A DNA stretch of 64,000 nt, taken from positions 62,001 through 126,000 of the forward strand of contig NZ_CP077604.1 in NCBI RefSeq assembly GCF_019048865.1, read 5' to 3'. The position numbers and the translations under genes were made by a program. The DNA is from Aquihabitans sp. G128 (GTDB lineage Bacteria > Actinomycetota > Acidimicrobiia > Acidimicrobiales > Iamiaceae). Under the pieces are notes generated by a model. It ran no database searches and was not told where the DNA came from. It worked only from the letters and a program-made list of their open reading frames with translations. Shown in pieces: positions 43,242 through 51,289 of this stretch. How positions within the stretch are numbered: the stretch's first letter is position 1; the number at the start of each line of letters is the position of its first letter.

Positions 43242-43943
43242 ATGCCCGACGATCCCGTCGTCACCTTCTCGGGTGAGGACCTGGTGCTCGATCCCCTGCG
43301 ACCGCTCAGCTTCGGGCGGGGCGAGACCTGCACCCTGCGCCTCGACCCGGACGACCTCGGCATCTCCCGGCTGGCCGGCGAGCTGGTGGGCGACGACGCC
43401 GGGTACTGGTGGCTCCACAACCGGAGCTCGTCGCGGGCCCTGGAGGTCATCGACGACCTCGGGTTCCGCGTGGTGCTGGCCCCCGGGCGCCGGGTGGCCA
43501 TGGAGGGGCGCAGCACCGTGGTCGTCACCGGGTCGGTGCGCCGCCACGCCCTCGAGGTGTCGGTGCCGGCCCCCACGCCGGCTGCCGCGGAGCCCACCGA
43601 CGGCGCCGCCACGGACCCGTCCGCCGTGCTCGGCGCCGAGACCGCGGTGGGAACGGGCGTGGTGGTGAACGACGCCGACCGCCAGGCGCTGGCCGCCCTC
43701 TTCGAGGGCTACCTGCGCGAGTTCCCCCGCCACGACCCGCACCCGCGCACCTACGCCGATGCCGCTGCCCGCCTCGGCTGGCCGCGCACCACCGTCGTCA
43801 AGCGGATCGAGTACCTGCGCACCCGGCTGACCGACGCCGGCGTGCCCAACCTCCACGGCGACAACGCCATGCGGGCCCTCGGGGAGCACGTCATCGCCAC
43901 CGGCCTGCTGTCCCGCGAGGACCTGGCCTCGCTGCCGGACTGA
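43242..43943 (+). CDS. FHA-like domain protein with C-terminal winged HTH
   Basis: 233 residues. The N-terminal 100 residues have the FHA shape (PLSFGRGETCTLRLDPDDLG, SRLAGELV, LHNRSSSRALEVI) with the Ser-Arg and Asn-Arg-Ser positions that bind phosphothreonine. An Ala/Pro linker leads a helix-turn-helix (DPHPRTYADAAARLGWPRTT, VVKRIEYLRTRLTDAGVPNL). It could read the phosphorylation state set by the locus kinase and regulate transcription. A GAGAGG Shine-Dalgarno precedes the ATG. The pairing of FHA and HTH in one small protein at a type-VII-like locus is suggestive of a dedicated regulator; this is inference. Confidence 0.75.
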   Translation: MPDDPVVTFSGEDLVLDPLRPLSFGRGETCTLRLDPDDLGISRLAGELVGDDAGYWWLHNRSSSRALEVIDDLGFRVVLAPGRRVAMEGRSTVVVTGSVRRHALEVSVPAPTPAAAEPTDGAATDPSAVLGAETAVGTGVVVNDADRQALAALFEGYLREFPRHDPHPRTYADAAARLGWPRTTVVKRIEYLRTRLTDAGVPNLHGDNAMRALGEHVIATGLLSREDLASLPD

Positions 43944-43959
43944 CCCGCCCGACCTCGCG

Positions 43960-43984
43960 CCTGGGGAGGGCTACCGGTTCACGG
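43960..43984 (+). repeat. 25-bp promoter element copy 1 (before WXG100 operon)
   Basis: Identical over 25 bp to 46145-46169; core GGGGAGGGCTACCGGTTCAC. It ends 16 nt before TACCTT (44001-44006), a good -10, so its GGTTCACGG end lies where a -35 should be. Confidence 0.7.
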
Positions 43985-44000
43985 ATCCGGCGGTCGTTCG

Positions 44001-44006
44001 TACCTT
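44001..44006 (+). promoter_or_regulatory. -10-like hexamer of WXG100 operon
   Basis: TACCTT, 16 nt after the 25-bp element. The transcript would have a leader of about 46 nt, with AAGGAG before the ATG at 44059. Confidence 0.45.
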
Positions 44007-44058
44007 GACCTCAGACCCGCCAGCGACCGCTGCGGGCACCTGACCAAGGAGCACTTCC

Positions 44059-44322
44059 ATGTCTGTCATCGGTGGCCAGATCGACCAGCTCGACCAGCTC
44101 GGGGTGAGCTTCACCCGGCGCAGCGGCGAGGTCGAGGACCTGCTGAGCGCCCTCCGGGGCGAGCTGTCGTCCGCCTACTGGAAGGGCGGCGCCGCCGACC
44201 GCTTCCGCTCGGCGTGGGACAGCGAGTACGAGCCCGCCCTCCGCAGCCTGTCCTCCGCCCTCATCGACGCCTCGGACGAGATCAAGGGCCGGGCCCGGGC
44301 CCTCGAGCAGGCCGGCGGCTGA
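44059..44322 (+). CDS. WXG100-family protein (type VII substrate/partner)
   Basis: 87 residues, all helical with one turn: W41-K-G43 in SAYWKGGAADRFRSAWDSEY, the WXG hairpin between two amphipathic helices. Length and motif fit the ESAT-6/WXG100 family, secreted as dimers by type VII ATPases. A C-terminal YxxxD/E export signal is not clear: the end is RARALEQAGG. The second WXG100-like gene follows 14 nt later. AAGGAG precedes the ATG at good distance, so this is a leadered, well-translated mRNA. Confidence 0.88.
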   Translation: MSVIGGQIDQLDQLGVSFTRRSGEVEDLLSALRGELSSAYWKGGAADRFRSAWDSEYEPALRSLSSALIDASDEIKGRARALEQAGG

Positions 44323-44336
44323 GCGGAGGCTGACCG

Positions 44337-44606
44337 GTGACCGCCTCCGCCCCGGCGGCGCTCACGGCGGCGGCCAAGGTGCTCGACACCGAGGCCGACC
44401 GGCTCCGTGACGTGCGCCGCCGCCTGATCCGGCGGGCCGACACCGTGACCTGGGAAGGTCCGGCGGCCCGCCGGTTCCAGGCCTCCATCCGGCGCCGCGA
44501 GCGAGAGCTCGACGCGGTGGCCGACGACCTGCACGCCCGAGCCGGGTGGTTGCGCAGCGCGGCCCAGGTGGCCGCCCCGCCCCGCCCGGCTCCCGCCTCT
44601 CGCTAG
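44337..44606 (+). CDS. WXG100-like protein, second member of pair
   Basis: 89 residues, GTG start. Helix-turn-helix layout with W39-E-G41 in TVTWEGPAARRFQASIRRRE. Very Arg-rich, unlike its acidic neighbour, so an oppositely charged heterodimer with the WXG100 protein upstream is plausible. C terminus is a short Pro/Ala tail without a clear YxxxD. The hydrolase gene follows 10 nt downstream with its own AGGAG site. Confidence 0.78.
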   Translation: MTASAPAALTAAAKVLDTEADRLRDVRRRLIRRADTVTWEGPAARRFQASIRRRERELDAVADDLHARAGWLRSAAQVAAPPRPAPASR

Positions 44607-44616
44607 GAGCGAACCC

Positions 44617-46128
44617 ATGGCCAACCTCTACCCGGGCCGGTGGGCCAGGGACCTCCTGGGCCGGCTGGGCTACCAGCCGACCGAGCACAACATCACCGCC
44701 CTGCTGGCGTGGCAGTACGCCGAGGGCGGCCACACCAACGGCGCCCGCTGGAACCCGCTCAACACCACCCAGCCCATGCCGGGCGCCGGCAACACCGGCA
44801 CCCAGGGCAACATCAAGGTGTACCGGGACTACGAGCAGGGGATGGACGCCACCGTCAAGACCCTGCGCAACGGCCGCTACGGCGCCGTGCTCGCCGCGCT
44901 GAAGAAGGGCACGTCGGCCAAGGCGGTGACCGATGCGGTGGTCGCCTCGGCCTGGGGCACCACCTCGCTCATCACCGACTGCCTCTCCCGGGGGCGGGAG
45001 ACGGCCCGCAAGCACCCCTCGCTGTGGGAGCAGAAGATGGGAGCGAAGCCCACGGCGCCCGCTACGCCCGGGAAGGCGAAGCGGCCCGCCTCGGGCGGGT
45101 CCCGATCCGGGTCGGGCCGGGTGACCCTCGACCTCGAGCAGCTCGAGGGCGTGGTCCGCTCGTTGACGAAGGGGGCCGGCGACGCCGACGTCGCCGTCCG
45201 CCGGGTCGGCACCTCGGTGCACGACCTCGACCAGGCCCTGCTGGCCGCCGGGGCCACCTCGCCGGGAGCGACGGGTGGCGCAGCCGCGCCGGCGACCGCG
45301 CTGGCCGGGGACCTGCTGGCCAAGGTGCGGGCCACCACCGCGCCGCTGGTCGACCCCCAGGGTGCGCTGGCCGCGGTGCCCCGCCACCTGCGGTGGGAGG
45401 CCGACCTGGTCACCAAGATCCGCTGGGCGGCGTCGGTCGCCGACGGCGGCGGCAGCAAGGCCGACCAGCGCAAGGTCGACCAGCTGCTGGCCACCCTGGC
45501 CAAGGGCGGGAAGGTGACGACCGCCGAGCGGGTGGCCCTGGAGATGCTGCTGCGCGGCCAGCTGAAGGTCGGCACGGGAGCCGGAGCGAAGGCCAAGGCA
45601 AAGGGCCCGGCGAAGGCGAAGCGCCCCGCGACCAAGCGGCCGGGGAGCGGGACGCCGGCCAAGACCGGGGGCGTGGGCCGCAAGGCGCTGGCCATCGGGC
45701 GCAAGGAGGTCGGCGTGCACGAGACCTCGGACAACTGGTCCACCCGGATCGGCGTCTACCAGAAGACCACCGGCGCCTACCGCCAGGCGTGGTGCGCCAG
45801 CTTCGTGAACTGGGCGCTGCGCCGGGCCGGCAAGACCGTCCCCGGGGGCCTGAGCCTGGCCGGCGTGTCGACGTGGGTGGGGCTGGCCCGCCAGAAGCGG
45901 TCCGGGCTGCGCCTGGTCTCGGCGGCCGATGCTCGTCCCGGCGACCTGGTGGCCTACGACTGGGGCGGCGGCACCGACTTCGGCTCCGACGGCCACATCG
46001 GCATCGTGGCCACCTCGCCCAAGGGCGGGCGGTGGACGGCGCTGGAGGGCAACACCAGCGCCGGCAAGGTCGAGATCAAGCACCGGTCCTCGTCGATGGG
46101 CAACGTGGTCTTCATCCGGGTGGCCTGA
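44617..46128 (+). CDS. Two-domain peptidoglycan hydrolase: lysozyme-like N-terminus and C-terminal CHAP
   Basis: 503 residues. Residues about 1-130 (ITALLAWQYAEGGHTNGARW, NPLNTTQPMPGAGN, VYRDYEQGMDATVKTLRNG) match a lysozyme-like domain seen in actinobacterial phage-tail and secreted hydrolases; the Glu in AEGGH is the catalytic candidate. A Lys/Ala-rich linker and helical middle follow. The CHAP domain (about 350-503) has catalytic C393 (RQAWCASFVNWALRRAG), H460 (SDGHIGIVA) and the Asn in LEGNTS. CHAP domains cut peptide stems or cross-links. No signal peptide, and it sits in the WXG100 operon, so it is a candidate type-VII-like substrate. Confidence 0.8.
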   Translation: MANLYPGRWARDLLGRLGYQPTEHNITALLAWQYAEGGHTNGARWNPLNTTQPMPGAGNTGTQGNIKVYRDYEQGMDATVKTLRNGRYGAVLAALKKGTSAKAVTDAVVASAWGTTSLITDCLSRGRETARKHPSLWEQKMGAKPTAPATPGKAKRPASGGSRSGSGRVTLDLEQLEGVVRSLTKGAGDADVAVRRVGTSVHDLDQALLAAGATSPGATGGAAAPATALAGDLLAKVRATTAPLVDPQGALAAVPRHLRWEADLVTKIRWAASVADGGGSKADQRKVDQLLATLAKGGKVTTAERVALEMLLRGQLKVGTGAGAKAKAKGPAKAKRPATKRPGSGTPAKTGGVGRKALAIGRKEVGVHETSDNWSTRIGVYQKTTGAYRQAWCASFVNWALRRAGKTVPGGLSLAGVSTWVGLARQKRSGLRLVSAADARPGDLVAYDWGGGTDFGSDGHIGIVATSPKGGRWTALEGNTSAGKVEIKHRSSSMGNVVFIRVA

Positions 46129-46144
46129 GGCCCGGCGGCGAGGT

Positions 46145-46169
46145 CCTGGGGAGGGCTACCGGTTCACGG
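46145..46169 (+). repeat. 25-bp promoter element copy 2 (before ATPase operon)
   Basis: Identical to 43960-43984. It ends 16 nt before GACGAT (46186-46191), which is 6 nt before the ATG at 46198, so this second promoter would give a leaderless mRNA. Confidence 0.7.
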
Positions 46170-46185
46170 CGCCGCCGCTGGGGCG

Positions 46186-46191
46186 GACGAT
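46186..46191 (+). promoter_or_regulatory. -10-like hexamer of ATPase operon
   Basis: GACGAT (nAnnnT type), 16 nt after the 25-bp element and 6 nt before the ATG at 46198. Confidence 0.4.
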
Positions 46192-46197
46192 GGGCCC

Positions 46198-46935
46198 ATG
46201 ACCTCCCTCCTCGATCCCGTGTCGACCGAGCCGCTGCTGGTGGCGTCGGTGGACGAGCTGCGGGTGCTGGCCACGCTGGCCGGCGCCGTCCTCCCTCCGG
46301 TCTGCGATGCGGGCGACGAGGGCGAGAGCCCGGCGGCCGACCTGGCCGCCGTCCGCTCCCTGCTTGCCCGGGGCTGGCTCGACGTGGCCGACGACGCCAC
46401 GGCCGGGGCCACCGACGAGGTGCGCCACGCCCTCGGCGCCCTGGTGGCCCCGGACCTGGTGGTGGAGGTGGAGGTGCGCCGCCCCGACGACCTCGTGCGC
46501 CAGGCTCTGGTCCTCGGCCCGGCGGGCGGCCGGTGGCTGCGCGAGGTGCTGCTCGGGGTCTGGGCCCTGGAGGCCGTGACCGGTGACCCGCTGGCCCGGC
46601 TCGACGACCTGGCGTCGCTCGGCAGCGAGCCGGCACCGGCGACCACGCCGGTCGCGTCCGGGGCTCGCCGCGTGCTCGACGCCGAGGCCGAGCTGGAGGC
46701 CGGCGGCCACGAGGTGGTCCTGCGCCGGGCCCGCCGGCTCGGTGGCGAGCGCTACGAGGCCGACGAGCTGCAGTGGCTGGTCGGCCCGGGTGGCCGGTGG
46801 GTGATCGAGCCCGCCGAGCTGGACCTCGACGCCGAGGGCCCGCCCGAGGACATCGCCCTGCCGGTGGGTGAGGAGGAGCTCGACCTGCTGGTCGTGGGCT
46901 TCCTGGCCGACGTCGCCGAGGGGATGGCGTCGTGA
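46198..46935 (+). CDS. EspG-like or unknown acidic protein of the type-VII-like locus
   Basis: 245 residues, acidic, no signal peptide. Features include SVDELRVLATLAGAVLPPVC, LLARGWLDV and a C-terminal strand set (GGRWVIEPAELDLDAE). Size, acidic character and place just before the secretion ATPase recall EspG-type chaperones that hold substrates for type VII systems, but sequence support is weak. The ATG is leaderless. Its stop overlaps the ATPase GTG by 4 bp, so the two are made together. Confidence 0.55.
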   Translation: MTSLLDPVSTEPLLVASVDELRVLATLAGAVLPPVCDAGDEGESPAADLAAVRSLLARGWLDVADDATAGATDEVRHALGALVAPDLVVEVEVRRPDDLVRQALVLGPAGGRWLREVLLGVWALEAVTGDPLARLDDLASLGSEPAPATTPVASGARRVLDAEAELEAGGHEVVLRRARRLGGERYEADELQWLVGPGGRWVIEPAELDLDAEGPPEDIALPVGEEELDLLVVGFLADVAEGMAS

Positions 46936-49900
46936 GCGACCGCCACGTGCTCGCCGTCGACCCGAGCGGCGGCCTGCACCCGCTCGTGCTCGACGGACCC
47001 GACGAAGCGTCGGTGGCGAGCGTCGCCCGGGTGCTGGGCGAGCACCTCGGCACCGGTGAGGCGGAGCCGGCCCTGTTCGACGGCACCCGGCGGTTGGCGC
47101 CGAGCTCGGCGCTGGGTGAGGTCGGGCTGGTCCAGGGCGCGCTGCTCGGGGTCGGTCGGCCGGTGTCGGACGACCTCGGCGCCGGCCCGGCGAGCGGCGC
47201 CGAGGCGGTGGTGGTGAGCGGCCTCCACGCCGGGGGCCGGGCGGCGCTGGCCGCCGGTGCCGCGGTGGTGGTGGGCCGTGGCCGCGACGCCGACCTGGCC
47301 ATCGCGGATCCCGAGGTGAGCCGTCGCCACGCCGTCCTGCGTGGGCTCGCCGAGGGCGTCGAGGTGGCCGACGCGGGCTCGCACAACGGGACGGGACACC
47401 GGGGCGTGAGGCTGGCTGCGGCCACGGAGCTCCCGGCGGCGGAGCCGGTGTCGATCGGCGCCAGCCTGGTGGAGGTGCGCCCCTCGCTGGTCGCCGCACC
47501 GATCCTCGAGCCGGCGGCGGAGGACGGCACCCGTCGGTTCAACCGTCCTCCGCGCATCGTGGCCCCGCTCGACCCGCCCGAGCTGGTGCTGCCCACCGAG
47601 CCGAAGGAGCCGACGTCGCGGCGCATCCCGGTGGCCGGCGCCCTGCTGCCGCTGGTGTTCGGTGCCGGCCTCTACTTCGTGATCGGCCCGTCACCGTTCC
47701 TGCTCTTCATGCTGCTGTCGCCGGTGATGCTCGGCATGAACGCCTTCGGCGACCGCCGCCACGGCCGCAAGGAGTTCAAGGCGGCGAAGGCCGCCTACGA
47801 GGCCGAGCTGGCGACGGTCACCGAGCGCCTCGCCGGGCTGGTGGTGGAGGACGAGCGCCAGCGCCGCCGGGCCTATCCCGATCCGGCCGAGGTGACGGCC
47901 ACCGCCCTGGCCCCCGGTCGACGGCTCTGGGAGCGGCGGGCCACCGACCCTGACCACCTCCTGCTGCGCGCCGGCACCGCCGATCGCCCGGCCCGGGTCC
48001 GGGTGGTGGGCGGCGATCGGCAGGCGGCCGAGCCGCCCGCCGCCCACGCCGTGCCCGTCACCGTGGACCTGGTGGCCTCGGGGGTGCTGGGCGTGGCCGC
48101 CGAGCGGCCCGCGGCCCTGGCCGCCGCCCGGGCCCTGCTCGTGCAGGTCGCCGCCCTGCACGGCCCGCGGGACGTGCGGTTGGAGCTCATCACGGCCGAG
48201 GCCGACGCCGCCGACTGGGCGTGGTTCCCCTGGCTGCCCCACGCCGCGCCGCTGGCCGAGCCGGGCGCCCGTCGCCTGGTGGCCATCGACCGCGAGCAGG
48301 CCGAGCAGCGCCTGGGCGAGCTGGGCGAGCTGATCGCCGAGCGCACCGCCGCCCGCCGAGACCGCTTCGGCGACGTGGTCGACCTGCCCCGCGTGGTGGT
48401 CGTGCTCGACGGCGCCCGACGCCTGCGCCACGTGCGGGGCGTGGCCGACGTGCTGCGCGACGGGCCGGCGGTCGGCGTGTTCGCCGTGTGCCTCGACGTC
48501 GACGAGCACAGCCTGCCGTCGGAGTGCCGGGCCACGATCGTGGCCGAGGCCGAGCGGCCCACCCACGCCGTGGTGCGCCGTCCCGAGCGAGGGCCGGTGA
48601 CGGTCCTGCTCGACGGGATCGCCGCCCCGCTGGCCGACCGGGTGGCGCGGGCGCTCGCCCCGCTGCGGGACCTGGGCGACCGGGTGGAGGCGGGCGGCGA
48701 CCTGCCCCGAACCAGCCGCTTCACCGACCTCGTCGGCCTGCCCGAGCCCGACGCCGACGCCGTGCTGGCCCGCTGGGCGGCCGGCGGTCGCAGCACCCGG
48801 GCGGTGCTGGGGGAGTCGGACCACGGGCCCTTCAGCGTCGACCTCCGGCGCGACGGGCCCCACGCCCTGGTGGCCGGCACGACCGGCTCGGGCAAGTCCG
48901 AGCTGCTGCAGACCCTGGTCGCCTCCCTGGCCCTGGCCAACACCCCCGAGGCGCTCTCCTTCGTGCTGGTCGACTACAAGGGCGGCGCCGCCTTCCGGGA
49001 CTGCGCCCGCCTGCCGCACTGCGCCGGGCTCATCACCGACCTGGACGGCCACCTCGTGGGCCGGGCGCTGGCCAGCCTCGATGCCGAGCTGGAGCGACGC
49101 GAGCGCCTGCTCCTGGCCGCCGGGGCCAAGGACATCGACGACCTGGTGGCCGGCGGCGGCTCCCTGGCCCGGCTGGTGATCGTCATCGACGAGTTCGCCT
49201 CCCTGGTGGAGGAGGTGCCGGAGTTCGTGACCGGCGTCGTCGGGATCGGCATGCGGGGCCGCTCGCTGGGGGTCCACGTGGTGCTGGCCACCCAGCGCCC
49301 GGCCGGGGCGGTCACCGCCGACCTGCGGGCCAACGTGAACCTGCGGCTGTGCCTGCGGGTGGCCGACCCCGCCGAGTCGAGCGACGTGCTCGACGTGGCC
49401 GACGCCGCCGACATCCCCCGGACCCTGCCGGGCCGGGCCCTCGCCCGCACCGGCCTCCGCGACCTGACGCCGTTCCAGGCGGCTCGGGTGGGCGGTCCCC
49501 GCCGCGGTGCGGCGGTGGTCGCCGGCGTCACGGCCACCGACGCGACGCTGGCCGGCCTGGGTCGCCTCCCGCTCGGCACCTTCGAGGCGGACGACGACGC
49601 GGTGGCCGACGCCGACGACACCGACCTGGCCCGCCTGGTGGACGCCATCGGCGAGGCCGCGGCCCAACTGGGCGCCCCCGAGGCCCCGGCGCCCTGGCTG
49701 CCGCCCCTGCCGGAGCACCTCACCCTGGCCGAGGTCGGGCCGGGCGAGCCAGGGGGCCTGGCTGCGGTGGTGGGCCTGGCCGATCGCCCCACCCGCCAGG
49801 CGCGCGAGCCGTTCGTGGTCGACCTGGAAGCGGTGGGCAACCTCGCCGTGCTCGGTGCCGCCCGGACCGGTCGCACCACGCTGCTGCGCACGCTGGTGGC

Positions 49901-51236
49901 CGGCCTGGCTACCGCCCACGATCCCCGCTCGTTGCACGTCTACGGCATCGACGGCGGCAGCCGGGGCCTGGTCGGCATCGGCACGTTGGCCCACGCCGGC
50001 GCCGTCGTCCCCGTCGACGACCTCGACCGGGTGGAGCGCCTCGTCCGGCTGGTGGGCGGCCTGGTCGACGATCGCCAGCGCGACGGAGACCCGTCGACCG
50101 ACGCCCGGGTGGTCCTGCTGGTGGACGGCCACGAGGCCGTGGTCAACCGGTTCCTGGAGCGAGACGGCGGCTGGGTGCTCGACGACCTCGACCGCGTCGC
50201 CCGCGAGGGTCCCTCGGTGGGCGTGCACGTGGTGCTCGCCACCGACCGGACCGGCTTCAGCATGCGGCTGGCCTCGGCGTTCCCCGCTCGCCTCGTGCTG
50301 CGCCAGGCCGATCGGGACGACGACGCGATGGTGGGCCTCGACCCCCGCCAGGTGCCCCAGCAGCGCCCCGCCGGCCGGGCGATCTGGGCCGCCGACGGCA
50401 TGGAGGTCCAGATCGGCCTGCTGGCCGACGACGCCAGCGGGCCGGCCCAGGACGCCGCCCTCGTCGGCCTCGTGGGCGGGCCCGGGTCGGCGGTCGCGCC
50501 CCGGCACGGCGGGCCCCGTCGGGTGGACCCGCTGGCCGAGCACGTGGAGCTGCGCGAGGTCCTGGCGGCCCACGAGCCCACCACGCCGTCGGAGGTCGTC
50601 CTCGGCCTCGACGGCGACGGGATGGCGGCGACGGTCGACCTGGCCGACCTCGCTCCCGGGTTCGTGGTCGCCGGCCCGCCGCTGTCGGGCCGGTCGACGG
50701 CCCTGGCCGCCGTGGTGGCCTCCCTGCCCGACCGGGGCGACGGGGCCTGGGAGGTCGTGGTGGTGACGCCGCGTCGCTCGCCGCTGGCCGACCTGGCCGG
50801 GCCCGGCGTCGTCGTGCTGGCCGGCGCGGCGGTGGAGGACGAGCTGGAGGCGGCCCTCGACGACGCCCACGAGCGGGCGACCGAGGGCGTGCTGCTCGTG
50901 GTCGACGACGCCGAGCTGCTGGCCGACGGCCGGACGGCTCGCATCCTCGAGGCCCGGGTCCGGACGGCCCGGGACGACGGGCTGGCCGTGGTGGCCGCCG
51001 CGACCACCGATGACCTCCTGCTCCAGCGCTACCGGGGCTGGCTGGCCGAGCTGCGCCGGGCCCGCACCGGCCTGCTGCTCGCCCCGGCCTCGTCCGCCGA
51101 CGGCGAGGTGTTCGACCTCAAGCTGGCCCGGAGCACCGGCGGCACCTGGCCGGCCGGACGAGGCCTGCTGGTGCGCCGGGGCCGAAGCGAGCTGCTCCAG
51201 GTGGGCGCCGCACCCGCCGGTGCCCTCGCCGGGTGA
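46932..51236 (+). CDS. FHA-domain FtsK/SpoIIIE secretion ATPase (EccC/EssC-like, three ATPase domains)
   Basis: 1434 residues, GTG start coupled to the preceding gene. Residues 1-85 are ubiquitin/FHA-like; an FHA domain (about 110-180) has VVVGRGRDADLAIADPEVSR and the SHNGT loop. Two membrane segments (about 235-275) precede three FtsK-like domains. The first has a normal Walker A with K655 (AGTTGSGKSELLQTLV), DYKGGAAF and LVIVIDEFASLVEE. The second (GAARTGRTTLLRTLV, R981) and third (PPLSGRSTALAAVV, R1254) lack the Walker Lys, as in many EccC/EssC proteins where only the first domain hydrolyses. It is the motor of type VII secretion. FHA at the N terminus is the EssC style of Firmicutes. Confidence 0.9.
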   Translation: MSDRHVLAVDPSGGLHPLVLDGPDEASVASVARVLGEHLGTGEAEPALFDGTRRLAPSSALGEVGLVQGALLGVGRPVSDDLGAGPASGAEAVVVSGLHAGGRAALAAGAAVVVGRGRDADLAIADPEVSRRHAVLRGLAEGVEVADAGSHNGTGHRGVRLAAATELPAAEPVSIGASLVEVRPSLVAAPILEPAAEDGTRRFNRPPRIVAPLDPPELVLPTEPKEPTSRRIPVAGALLPLVFGAGLYFVIGPSPFLLFMLLSPVMLGMNAFGDRRHGRKEFKAAKAAYEAELATVTERLAGLVVEDERQRRRAYPDPAEVTATALAPGRRLWERRATDPDHLLLRAGTADRPARVRVVGGDRQAAEPPAAHAVPVTVDLVASGVLGVAAERPAALAAARALLVQVAALHGPRDVRLELITAEADAADWAWFPWLPHAAPLAEPGARRLVAIDREQAEQRLGELGELIAERTAARRDRFGDVVDLPRVVVVLDGARRLRHVRGVADVLRDGPAVGVFAVCLDVDEHSLPSECRATIVAEAERPTHAVVRRPERGPVTVLLDGIAAPLADRVARALAPLRDLGDRVEAGGDLPRTSRFTDLVGLPEPDADAVLARWAAGGRSTRAVLGESDHGPFSVDLRRDGPHALVAGTTGSGKSELLQTLVASLALANTPEALSFVLVDYKGGAAFRDCARLPHCAGLITDLDGHLVGRALASLDAELERRERLLLAAGAKDIDDLVAGGGSLARLVIVIDEFASLVEEVPEFVTGVVGIGMRGRSLGVHVVLATQRPAGAVTADLRANVNLRLCLRVADPAESSDVLDVADAADIPRTLPGRALARTGLRDLTPFQAARVGGPRRGAAVVAGVTATDATLAGLGRLPLGTFEADDDAVADADDTDLARLVDAIGEAAAQLGAPEAPAPWLPPLPEHLTLAEVGPGEPGGLAAVVGLADRPTRQAREPFVVDLEAVGNLAVLGAARTGRTTLLRTLVAGLATAHDPRSLHVYGIDGGSRGLVGIGTLAHAGAVVPVDDLDRVERLVRLVGGLVDDRQRDGDPSTDARVVLLVDGHEAVVNRFLERDGGWVLDDLDRVAREGPSVGVHVVLATDRTGFSMRLASAFPARLVLRQADRDDDAMVGLDPRQVPQQRPAGRAIWAADGMEVQIGLLADDASGPAQDAALVGLVGGPGSAVAPRHGGPRRVDPLAEHVELREVLAAHEPTTPSEVVLGLDGDGMAATVDLADLAPGFVVAGPPLSGRSTALAAVVASLPDRGDGAWEVVVVTPRRSPLADLAGPGVVVLAGAAVEDELEAALDDAHERATEGVLLVVDDAELLADGRTARILEARVRTARDDGLAVVAAATTDDLLLQRYRGWLAELRRARTGLLLAPASSADGEVFDLKLARSTGGTWPAGRGLLVRRGRSELLQVGAAPAGALAG

Positions 51237-51289
51237 GGTCCGACGTGGCAGGTGTCGTTCTGGTCCGAAGTGGGCAGGTGAGTGGCCGC

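Noticed and set aside
46198..46935. Firm EspG assignment
   Set aside because: Only size, acidity and position support it; no diagnostic residues seen, so it is kept as a tentative label.
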